From the NCBI GenBank assembly GCA_002900995.3, contig CM035309.1, positions 3,354,389-3,418,388 on the forward strand: a stretch of DNA of 64,000 nt, written 5' to 3'. Below, piece after piece: positions 22,949-33,543 of the stretch. The first letter of the stretch is position 1, and every line of letters begins with the position of its first letter. Source of the stretch: Ganoderma boninense. Lineage: Eukaryota; Basidiomycota; Agaricomycetes; Polyporales; Polyporaceae. Position numbers and translations under genes: made by a program. The notes under the pieces were generated by a model. That model saw only the letters and a program-made list of their open reading frames with translations, was not told the origin of the DNA and searched no databases.

Positions 22949-23216
22949 ATGGGGCTTCGTTACTTCGTCCCCCACCCCCGCGCCTGCCGACGACGCGACC
23001 AGCCATCGTCGGGTACGTACATCCCGCCGCTACGACTCCATCGAGCTGACCGCGTCCCTCGCTTGCAGCCCACAACCCCACTCCAGCCTCTCCGCCGTCT
23101 CTCCTGCCATCGTATCACCCGGTACGTACCTCGATTCGACGCCATGTTTACAGCCATTGACCATGTCACTCATCTGCAGTACCTCATCCCGCCGCACCGC
23201 CCCCTCGCTCGCCACC
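22949..23216 (+). promoter_or_regulatory. Probable intron-bearing 5' leader of the orphan gene
   Basis: Two good small introns can be read upstream of the ATG at 23217: one with donor GTACGTACATC at about 23013, acceptor near 23070, and one with donor GTACGTACC at about 23122, acceptor near 23180. A frame starting at 22949 runs through them but is out of phase with the downstream protein. These exons are therefore best taken as 5' UTR or an upstream reading frame. Confidence 0.4.
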
Positions 23217-23982
23217 ATGGCCGGATTCCGCGCCGTTGGCGACACCATCGGCCCCAACTACGCTCGTCGAGGGTTCGCGATGCGGGGCTACCTCCGCCAA
23301 TCTGCCAACAACGAGCTCTGTGAGTATGTTCCTCCGGTCTCGCAACACACCACACTCACCCTGTCTCGTATCTCGCATCTCGCACCTCGCACCTCACATC
23401 CCATGCCCCCACCCGCATGCAGCCCGCCTATCCGGTGTCCCGGACAGCAAGATGCGGTGGGAGGCGCTCGAGTACATCCTGTACGTCTACCTGCGGCTGC
23501 GGGTGAAGCTGGTGGGGTGGCCGTGGGACCTGGTGTTCACGAACCTGAGCAACCGGGAGCTGTCGGGGCACGGGTGCATCGCGCGGCTCGTCGCGCTCTG
23601 GGACAGCGGCGTGCTGCACCTCGCGCGGGTGCCAGACGCCGAGTACCGGGCAGCGCTGGCGGACCCGCGTGCGTGCGCGCCGGGCCCGCTGCACCGGGGG
23701 TTCAGGGAGCACTTTGTGCGGAGCGATATCGGGAAGCGCAAGCACCGGCCGAAGACGGATCCGCGGGGCGAGCGGCGGGGGCGGTTCGTGCGGGAGGGCC
23801 CGAAGTCGGCACGGGAGGTGAGCGAGGAGATGGAGCGGTGGGCTGCAGGGGAGACAGAGATTGAGGGGCGGGAGCTGGACGAGGACCCGATCTGCGAGTT
23901 TGTGGAGGGCTCGAGCTCGGGGCAGCAGCGGCGGAGGCGGTCGGGGGAGGAGCTGGAGGAGGACCCGATCGAGGAGTGGTAG
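23217..23982 (+). CDS. Orphan basidiomycete protein, 220 residues
   Basis: Two exons (23217-23319 and 23423-23982) join in phase. The ATG lies in a strong start context (GCCACCATGG). The protein begins MAGFRAVGDTIGPNYARRGF. Its core reads MRWEALEYILYVYLRLRVKL, VGWPWDLVFTNLSNRELSG and LVALWDSGVLHLARV. The tail is very acidic and repetitive, with ELDEDPICEFVEGSSSG and ELEEDPIEEW. No signal peptide or TM segment is seen. The W..LEY...LRV.LVGWP....F.NLS pattern resembles short proteins I associate with Agaricomycete genomes, some near transposons, but I cannot name a family or function. Confidence 0.7.
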
Positions 23983-24773
23983 GCGCGCTGCGAGCTGGTT
24001 TGGGCCGGTGTTTCTTGCATTGTGTATATAAATCTTGTGCATCCTGTCGTATGCGTTAGTTGTATAGGTCTCAAATATTCGCTGCATGCGAAGCGGATGC
24101 TGGGACGAGTCGGAGCAGTCAAGTGGCAGTCGTGGTGGCAGTGCGAGAATCAGCGAGAGGCTGCCCAAATGCGTCCACTCATCCTCGCAAACTGCGGGCG
24201 CCAAATGGCCAGATGATCTCTGTTGCCGCCATGGTCCGCACTGCTCCGTCTGCTCTCCGCTTGGGTTCACGCTCGACGCCTTGGTACTGTCGACTTCTAT
24301 CCTGTTATATCTCGTCCTCCGGTACAGCATGCTCGGCTGACGGGCAACACGGGAGAACTCGGGCATCGCGGGGCCGGGGGCTACGAGCGCCTCGGGCAAG
24401 ATATGCACCGGCGACACCGTCCTCTGCTCCAAATGCTGCGCTGAGAGGCTAGGCGACTCTTGCGACTTGCATTGCTCACTCAAGGACGCACCTCCCGGTG
24501 GCGCGTTCGACGATCGTGTGCAGACAGAGCGAGAAGGCGAGGACAGAGACCTGTGTGTCCTTCTCTCTGTGCATACAACTGTCTATCCGTCTCTCTGTGC
24601 ACACCACCCTCTGTGCATATCACCTTCTGTGCATACAGAGAGCTGTCTGCCTACCACCCTCTGTCTCTCTCTCGCTGCGCCTGGTGCGTCTGTCCGATCG
24701 CCCCCCGCATCGCAGATCGGCGTCTCGGCATCGCCCGCCCGCTGCTTCCCCGCCCCACGCTCGTCGCGCGGCA
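23983..24773. other. Intergenic stretch with CT-rich low-complexity tract
   Basis: No gene recognised. From about 24550 to 24680 the sequence is an irregular array of CTCTGTGCATAC/CTCTCTCTGTG-like units, a low-complexity tract. It ends just before the breakpoint of block Y' at 24774, which could be relevant to how the junction formed or was assembled. Confidence 0.5.
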
Positions 24774-24819
24774 CTTTCGCAAACCGGGCTTGGAGGGCGG
24801 AGCGATACAGATCGGACAT
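24774..24819 (-). pseudogene. PPE1 exon 1 fragment
   Basis: The minus strand reads MSDLYRSALQARFAKV, the same start as PPE1 at 13869, and then runs into unrelated sequence at the duplication breakpoint. Only the first ~16 codons exist, so no enzyme can be made. It marks the exact edge of block Y'. Confidence 0.85.
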
Positions 24820-25657
24820 TCAGCGGATATCGCTAGTGTTCGGGTATTATTGTAGAGGGGTTGTAAGGATTGGCAGGTGGATGATGGGTGTATATGTCGT
24901 TGTACAGACTCTCTAGAGACCTCTTCAGAGCAGGAAGGATGAGAGTTCTACAAGGTCCTCGTGGTGGCTGAAGAGCATGGCCTGGGCGGCGAGGAGTTTC
25001 ACATTCCCATCTTATCTAATCTCCACCCTTGCCTGTGCTTAATCTCTGTGAGTGCTTTCAAAGTTTGTGCTCTGTACGTCGTCTGACCGTATTCGGGAGG
25101 GGAGGAGGTAGGATAGATCATATGCCCCGAGGAGGACGGTACTTGTAGGACGCACTCCGAAATGCAGAGAACAGTAGGGCGGAAAAGGTTTTTAAATTAC
25201 AGCCCTTTCCGAAATTGTTGTCTGCGCGCCTCTGAATGCGAAACAAAATCAAAAATGCGAAAAATCATAACCACAAGTTCCAGCACTTGTACCTTCATGG
25301 AACCACATCCATTGACTCCACAACATGTATGAAAGTGATGGGTAACTTGAATCAGGAGTTTTGATGAAGTTACTCGTGAGAAAGAACCGACTCGTCCACT
25401 CCATGAATTTTCGTACTTTTGATTATTTTCGAGCGGAGGGGCGCGCGGCCATCAATTTCGGAAAGGGCTGTAATCCCTGCGAAGTGCGGTTGTGCTCCGT
25501 ACGTACCTTGTCTGTTCGTACACCGGAGGGGGGAAGGTTGGATAGATCGTTTTCTCCGGTGAGGGCGGCACTTGGACGATGCACTGCGGAATACAGACAG
25601 CAGCGAGCGAAAAAGCGTAAACTTCAATATTATTCGTAACACACTACGGCGAGGTGT

Positions 25658-27062
<1,405 letters not shown>

Positions 27063-27162
27063 NNNNNNNNNNNNNNNNNNNNNNNNNNNNNNNNNNNNNN
27101 NNNNNNNNNNNNNNNNNNNNNNNNNNNNNNNNNNNNNNNNNNNNNNNNNNNNNNNNNNNNNN
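27063..27162. other. Assembly gap of 100 N
   Basis: Exactly 100 undetermined bases joining block Y' to block X'. Both neighbours are copies of sequence found elsewhere in the window, so the join is only as good as the scaffolding links. Confidence 0.99.
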
Positions 27163-27237
27163 ATATTCTGCTTCGATCTGCGTAAATATGGCGTCAGCAC
27201 ATGGGTAAAAGCATCTGACTTCAAGTGGAGGCTGCCA

Positions 27238-27528
27238 GTGCCGGCTTCAACCAGTGCAACTGCGGAGCACGATGCAAGAACCACGGAGGACGTACCCTAT
27301 TTCGCGGACATGGTTTTTCCAGCCGATGAGTCGTGCGGTGCTCCAATGTCTGGTTCTAAGGCCGACGAGGAAGCCAGGAGGAAGCACTCGTGGATGAGCC
27401 AGCGCAGCACCGCGGTTCAGATGAAACGTTGCTTCAGGCGCTTCAGAGGCCGCCGGCAAATTCCGACAGCATGTTCAAGTTGGCGCACAGCCACGTTGCC
27501 GAGCTCTCATCCCATGACGAACTGCTGA
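27238..27528 (+). other. Conserved 97-codon open stretch, also in block X at 8557
   Basis: Both blocks keep an open stretch with EDVPYFADMVFPADESCGAP and KHSWMSQRSTAVQMKR. The two copies align over nearly their whole length, with 96 codons here and 109 at 8557-8886. Preservation of the frame in two diverged copies is weak evidence for coding. No known domain is recognised, and it may simply be part of a repeat. Confidence 0.3.
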
Positions 27529-27693
27529 ATATCTGCTGGCTAAACTGGTAGTACTGGGACACCGTCTGCATACCTATCCGAAAACTAGCACAATGAAGAC
27601 ATCCTCAGTTGCTGCGAAAGAAGTCCGGCCTCTGATAGCCTAGATGTGCAAATCTCCGGTGCAGGAAGAAACCAAAACAGGTGCGTGTCTTCT

Positions 27694-28138
27694 GAACATC
27701 GCATGCTCCGCCTGGCCGACTGTGGCTATGGCCATGGCTGCGAAAAGGGATTCTCGCCATTTTCCCCGAGTCCCGTTTCGGCAGCCGACTTCGGCACCTT
27801 CGGGTTGATCCCGCTCGGCGCCTTATCTTCCCCGCTGTCCTGAGCAGCTAATCCTGGCCCATCCACCTTGCTTTCTGGGATTCAGCTATAAGTAGGCGAA
27901 ATAGACTGTCAGAAACTTTTACGGACAATTTAGAGGTAGTAATGCAGGAGGGAATGACTTTGAGCTTCCAGCTGCACTCCGTGGCGGTGTTCCGCAGACG
28001 ACCGAAGGCGTTTCGCCGGGTTCTCATTTCTCTCGATAGGCGAGTTAGCGGACTTCAAGCGGGATCTAAGCGACCCTCATAGCTGGATATGCCTATGCCT
28101 ATGGCTGTAGCTGTAGCCAGCCAGGCGGCGAATCTACT
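27694..28138. mobile_element. Dispersed repeat E, copy 3
   Basis: Third copy of the element, duplicated together with block X'. Compared with copy 1 it keeps the same ends. It lies directly upstream of the TATA box of the proline-rich gene, so the element may form part of the distal promoter in both X copies. Confidence 0.75.
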
Positions 28139-28270
28139 GTTCCCCGTCTCTCGGAGAGCATTTTCGTGGCCCCGGATGGACGATCAGCGCATTCGCTATG
28201 GCTGCTGCGCAGGTGGACGGTACGGTGTCTCGTTAGCACCTGCCGACTGCTCCCTAGAACCCTAGACGTG

Positions 28271-28278
28271 TATAAAAA
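28271..28278 (+). promoter_or_regulatory. TATA box of the proline-rich gene, block X'
   Basis: TATAAAAA lies 120 bases before the ATG at 28391, in the same context as at 9631. Confidence 0.6.
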
Positions 28279-28390
28279 CCCTTCAGTACGCCCTCACTCT
28301 CCCCAGTACCGTCCACTTCTCCTTTCCAGTGCACACGTACTACCCCACCACCTCTCTTTCCACTTATCCTATTCTTACACTCTCGCTGCA

Positions 28391-29762
28391 ATGAAGTGCA
28401 TGCTCAACTTTGTCCTCGCTGCACTGGTCCTTGGCCGAGGTGAGCATAACGCAGCAGTATTGAAACGAGACACTCTTTAATCCTACATGTTTGCCTTGCA
28501 GCTGCTGCCGCTCCCGTGGGGGCTGTTCCTCCCCTACCGCCCAGCGTCGGGGCCAACCCGACTGGGGTGCCTGTCGCTCCTGCTCCGCCGGTGTTGCCGA
28601 CGCATGCGCCGCGCGACTTGCCCCCTCCCCCTCATGCTGGGGGGCCTTCGGGCCCGGCTCCGTCTCCGCTGCCGCCCCATGTTGCTCGCGACGCCCCTGC
28701 CGCTCCCCCGGCGGGCCCCGTCCCTTCGGGCCCCGCTCCCGTTGGCCCGCCGCCTAAGGTCCCCGCTCACGGTGCCCGTGATGCTCCTCGCCGTCCCCCC
28801 ACCGGTGTCCCGCCATGTGCCACGCCGCCTGCGCAGGTCCCGCCTCATGCGGCGCGTGACGTTCCCATGGCCACCCGACGGGTGTCCCTCCGGCTGGTCC
28901 TCCCCCTGAGCTCCCGCCTCATGCGGCTCGTGAGGTGCCCGCTCGCCCGCCGACGGACGTCCCTCCCCCGGTGACCGGCCAGCCTCCTCAGGTTCCACCC
29001 CACCGGCTCGCGATGCCCCTGCCCGTCGCCCGACTGGAGGCCTGTAGGCCCTGCGCCCTCGAACCGCCTCCTGAGGGCCATCCTCATGCGGCCCGTGACG
29101 AGCAGCGCCGTCCTCCGACCGGCGTTTCCACCTGCTCCGACTGGCCCTGCTCCCGATGTCCCGCCGCATGCCCCCGCGATGTGCCGCCGCCTCCCCCGAC
29201 CGATGGCCGTCCTGCTCCTACTGGCCCAGCCCGGCAAGTGCCGCCTCATGCAGCGCGCGATGCTCCCCGCCGCCGACTGGCATTCCCCCGCCCCGACGGG
29301 TCAGCGTGCCACACCGGAGGGCCACCCTCATGCTCCCCGTGACGAGGCGCGTCGTCCTCCCACTGGCGTCCCGCCCGCGCCAACGGGCCCCGCACCCGAG
29401 GCTCCGCCCCACGCGCCTCGCGATGCCCCCCACGGTGCTCCTGCGCGGGGACCTGTCCCGGGCCCCTCGGGCCAACCTCCCAGGGTTCCGCCTCACGGAG
29501 CTCGGGACGTCCTCAGCCTCAGCCTCCCCCCGAACGGTGCCCCCGCACAGCCTGCTCCCTCGGCTCGGGCCCGCACCGTGAGGTTCCTCCTCACGCCGCT
29601 CGCGATGGCCGCTCTCGTCCGGACACCAAGGTGCCTCCCGTTCCGACTGGCAAGCCGCCTAAGCCTGAGGTGACCCCAGCACCCGGCGCGTGGCGTGCCT
29701 CCCCCTCCCCCTCCACGAAGGGTGTTCCGCCCCCACCCGCGGGCCACAAGGGCTCCGCCTAA
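28391..29762 (+). CDS. Secreted proline-rich repeat protein, copy 2 (frame-disrupted)
   Basis: Exon 1 gives MKCMLNFVLAALVLGR. After an intron with donor GTGAGCATAAC and acceptor TTTGCCTTGCAG, exon 2 gives AAAAPVGAVPPLPPSVGANP, with an AAA/APV signal-peptidase site as in the other copy. The first ~120 residues are one clean frame with the repeats PPHVARDAPAAPP and KVPAHGARDAPRRPPTGV. After about 28860 the frame must change several times to follow the ~25-residue repeats (PPHAARDAP, RRPPTGVPPAPTGPAPEAPP) to PPPPAGHKGSA and a stop at 29762. Probably a cell-wall or extracellular protein. Repeat slippage, real decay and sequencing error are all possible causes of the breaks. No family recognised. 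Confidence 0.58.
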
Positions 29763-30311
29763 GTCGCTCAGAGCTCGGTTTGATTCGGCGACAAGTCCAC
29801 TCATTTTATCCTCGTTTTAATCGGGCATGTCACAGTGGTCCTCGTAGAACAAGTTGTCTCGTGCTACCCTTGCGGATGATTTTGGTAAGCCGCGAGCTGT
29901 TCGTCGATGACCCTCTTTCTTTCTCGTAATACGTCACATAGTCGTACTACCCGTTTAATACCGTCATCGTTTGCTGCATGCTGAAGTTTGTGACGTGCCT
30001 GGATTCATGAGGCAGTGAGAATATCGAAGTGCTTTACATGGCGCAGTGGGCCCGACCGACTCAATGCCAGTACGATCCATGGACTGAACTCAGGCTGAGA
30101 ATTTCTCCAGAGGGAAACGAGAGACGACGTTGGAATTGTTGCGTACGGTGCCTCGGCGGTGGACGGTCATATGACAGCCCGAGGCTGAGGCTACGTCTCA
30201 AACATCTGATCGCGTCTATACCGATAGCCTGTCCTCCGACGGTTCATCTTGTTGGGTCTCCTGACTCACGAGACGAACCCTAAAGAGAAGATGAGCCAAA
30301 CCATCGTGATT
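29763..30311. other. 3' flank of the proline-rich gene and spacer
   Basis: No gene recognised. Most of it is shared with block X up to about 30080, after which X has a deletion. Confidence 0.4.
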
Positions 30312-30740
30312 TCAGTGGGCGGAGACAGCGTACTGGTTCCGCATTACGAGGACCCTCAACGTGCGCTCCTTCTCGATAGGCGTCATCTCCTCCCAGTTGG
30401 CAATACGTGAAAATGTCTGTGAGATCCAAGATGTTAGCTCTGTACAAGTATAGAAACTAAATCAAAGAAAGCCGCGGCGCACCCCGTCCTTGTTTACCAC
30501 CACGGGGCCAAGCTTGTCAAATTTGAACGTCTGAGTCCCGTTCACGGTGACATTTTTTGTCTCCTTGAGCACATCTGATGGAGCGGGAAGCGCAAGCAGC
30601 GACGATGTACTGCTCGTGCCATCTTGAGCACTCATGATGCTGTGGTTATCTAGGGCCACAAGATCAGCTTGATCCTCGGCGTTCGACCAGTTTAAGCATC
30701 CACCGTTGGGCCCTTCCTGAGCCAGCCGCCACTGGGCCAT
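30312..30740 (-). CDS. Small conserved fungal protein of unknown function
   Basis: Two exons on the minus strand (30740-30483 and 30416-30312, 66-bp intron) give 120 residues. The protein starts MAQWRLAQEGPNGGCLNWSN. Its conserved C-terminal block spans FDKLGPVVVNKDG, FSRIANWEEMTPIEKERTLR and VLVMRNQYAVSAH. I recognise the LGP.VVN.DGT.SRI.NW..MT..E...T.R.L..RN pattern from small proteins found widely in fungi, none with a function known to me. No signal peptide or TM segment is seen. A truncated copy exists at 11484-11618. Intact phases and a conserved C-terminus make this the functional copy. Confidence 0.8.
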
Positions 30741-31376
30741 TGTTATCCAAGGAGGAAGTAGGGGGAAGTGGCAGTGCGAGCAGGGAAGAATACTAGGCAG
30801 AGGAGGAGGAGAGCGAGGCTGAGGTTGAACGGGCTGAGGGATACTGGTGGTGGATCATCGAAAGATGCAGGTGCAAGGAGTCCCACTGGCAGGACGCTCG
30901 TCCTAATGGTCCCGCAGCATCCGAGCCAGAGTCCGTCGTGTTCACGTTCAAGCTGCCCGGATTGAGGAGGGATTTCCTGCGTGCAGCACGTTGTTAAAGC
31001 GCTCGGATAACAATTGGTGGCAGTGCCTGTATAACAGCGGGATAAGTTGAAGCTACATAACACACTTACTAAATTGATATTGCTGACTCCCTTGACAACG
31101 AACTACGACGTACGGTGGCTGTTCGGAGGCCCTTCTTCCATCTTCTCGTCCCCCCCCCCACAATCTGTTGGGTGAACTTAGCTTCATTTTTTGACAATGA
31201 CGTCTCCCTGACCTCTTTAAAATGAATAGCTGTACCGAAGACTACTCTCCAGAGTCCTTATCTGAACTTGCAATCGAAGAGCGCGACTGGGGTTTGTTGC
31301 AGGAATCGTACCCCACATCAGACTCGGACTTTCTCAGCGGAAACTAAATAGACAGAACAGAAATCTCCTTCTCAGG
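30741..31376. other. Divergent promoter region
   Basis: Lies between the small gene (-) and the ZZ-finger gene (+). An open stretch on the minus strand (30743-31063) is directly upstream of the small gene but has no recognisable content. An upstream start for the small gene cannot be excluded. A run of ten C at about 31150 is prone to miscalling. Confidence 0.4.
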
Positions 31377-32435
31377 ATGGATGCTTCCAAAACTGGCACG
31401 AGCTGGGGGCCGATCAACTCCACTGCCAGCTTTCCTCCTGCCACCTCAAGCGAGCCCCCGCGTGGGGCATGGGAAAGCCCCCAAGGGATGCTCGCAGGTG
31501 GAACCATCGTCTGCGGGTTTTGCGGGAAACATGCGAGACAAGGGAACATGTTCAAGTGCCTGCAATGCTTCAGTGAGTAATAATCTCCGTCCGATTAGTG
31601 CAAAAACGTCTCCACAAGCGTTCATATCTCTCCTCTCCCCACACAGGCTACGAGCGGTGCAGCGAGTGTATGTCTGCCCCGAAGGCATGGGCATCGCACG
31701 ACTCTACACATCAGTTCTTCCCCATCCGGAACCCGGAGGACGAGACGCATTTCTCGCAAGTGCGTTCGATGGTCCAACGCTCCGTCGGCACCCGGCCTCC
31801 CCACCTTACACACCAGGGCATAGTCTGCAACGGGTGCGATCGGCATGACATTGAGGGCGTCAGGCACAAGTGCCTTGTATGCGATGGTAGGATAACAGGG
31901 TTTGCACGACTGCGTCCGTGCGTAGCTAGTCTCACTCGACTGCGTGACAGACTACGACTTCTGCGAGGCGTGCATCGGCAGCCCGGCGAAGAGGGCCGAG
32001 CACAACCCCAGCCACGCCTTCTTCCCCCTCACGACGCCATACGACGGCCACAAGTACGACCAGGCGCGAGCGCAGACTAATCCGGGCTCCGTTCAACACG
32101 AGGGCATAGGGTGCGACGGCTGCAGCAGCAAACCTATCGTCGGGGTCCGGCACAAGTGTCTTCAATGCGAGGGTATGTGGCTCTCGTCGGGCTGCAGATT
32201 CTCTCGCTTACGCAGCTGTCGTCCTTGGGCAGACTTCGACCTATGTACCTCGTGCATATCGACGCCGTCGCGGGTCCTGCAGCACGACGCGACACACGTC
32301 TTCTTCCCGATCGACATCCCCGGGAACAAGGACTCCTTCGCGATAGCGAAGGTTAGGCGGAGCCAGCTGGAGTCTCGCCGGCGTCCGCGGACCGAAATAG
32401 TGCTCTTCGGCGGCCCAGGTGGCTCTTCCAACTGA
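31377..32435 (+). CDS. Protein with three ZZ-type zinc fingers
   Basis: Four exons (31377-31572, 31647-31886, 31951-32172, 32233-32435) join in phase to 286 residues. The N-terminal ~45 residues are disordered. Then three ZZ-like units follow: VCGFCGKHARQGNMFKCLQC with YERCSEC; VCNGCDRHDIEGVRHKCLVC with YDFCEAC; GCDGCSSKPIVGVRHKCLQC with FDLCTSC. After each, HxxxHxFFPI/L supplies the distal histidines. Each intron of the second and third unit falls at the same place, just before D-[YF]-D-[FL]-C, which points to internal exon duplication. ZZ fingers bind protein N-termini, SUMO or histone tails in other proteins. The partner here is unknown. No other domain is present. Confidence 0.88.
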
Positions 32436-33543
32436 TGTCTTTATTTCGCGTTGGTTTAGACAGACGGCATGCCTGTGTGGCGATTTTGCAACGTGATAAC
32501 GTGAAGTCGGGAGGGGAGGGACGAAGCCGTGCCAGCATGAGCCCGCAGGACCTTTGCCTTGAACAGAGCTCTTCTCTCGTGCCACGCTCGAGTATGTACT
32601 CTGCAGCGCTTATCCCGGTCTATATATGCGCGACAAGAGTCTCACTTTCGTCCGACGTCATATTCAATCCACAGACCAGAATCGCATATAGGTAGGCTGC
32701 GGGGCCAATGACAAGTCTCACTCGGAGTCCCGTCTGCCAGTCCTAGTCCTGGGGCAGCACTCTTCCTCTCCCGACCTCCTCCTCGCCCAGACTGCCTCAG
32801 AGTCTCCTCTATCACACGGCACTGGCACCGAGTTCAAGTTCTAGTTCGTCTTGCAACATGTTCATGTTCGCCCGACTGATGTCAATCACGACGTCCGCGG
32901 TACCATTCCCTGCCAAGCGCCGTCAGCCGCCGCCGACTCGGAGCGGATCTCAGCAGGACAGTGTCTCGTGGTGTATGGTCCGACTCACCGCTTTTCGTCT
33001 TTCCAGGGCCACGGTTTCCTCCTCCGCCACTGGATGCCACTGGGTATGCGCCAGGCCCGGGACCTGGACAAAGATACCGACCACTGCTACTGCTAGCACG
33101 AGCCGGATGCTGTCGCGGTGGCGGCTGGTCCTGGCGTTCCCCGCTTCTTCGTCGGTGTCGTTCCAGTTCAAGTCGAGACTGCCCGGGCCGGGGAGAGACC
33201 GCCTGCAATTCAGGCTGGAGAGGCGGCAGTACTACAGTCAGCCTCAGCCTCAAATTGCAATGGAGATTGGAGATGGAGATGGGGCTGGTGGACTCGACTC
33301 GGAGAAGGGCACGTACACCGCGAGCACCGAATTGGTGCAGACTGCCAGTGGTCAGTATGTTGCCGACAGGAAGAGAAGATGTTGAGTGGACGGGAGCGAG
33401 CGCATACATGCAGTGGCGAATCGCGATAGCGTTCAAAGCAGGCGTCCGCGTCATCCCCGACCCGACCCAGGGGAGCAAATAAATAGTTTTAGTCAGTGCC
33501 TGCATCTATGACTGGTAGCGATGACTCCCGCGAGGAGTCTTAC
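32436..33543. other. Stretch holding the unresolved 3' end of the seven-TM gene
   Basis: A 207-codon open stretch lies on the minus strand (32882-33505), and a plus-strand one of 173-175 codons overlaps it. By position the minus-strand cytoplasmic tail of the DUF6534-like gene should continue here (after STPVTK), but the usual LNxR(K/N)xLR motif is not found in one clean frame. No other gene is recognised. Confidence 0.4.

Larger units (their letters stand above)
27163..30697. repeat. Duplicated block X' (partner 8521-11618)
   Basis: Same order and orientation as block X: the short open stretch at 27238, repeat E, TATA box, proline-rich gene, spacer, and the small conserved gene. This copy is the more complete, since it keeps ~0.5 kb deleted from X and an intact small gene. 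It is diverged from X by many substitutions and indels. Confidence 0.9.

Noticed and set aside
30743..31063. Minus-strand 106-codon protein upstream of the small conserved gene
   Set aside because: No motif, overlaps the promoter space, and its end adjoins the start of the real gene in a way expected of chance.
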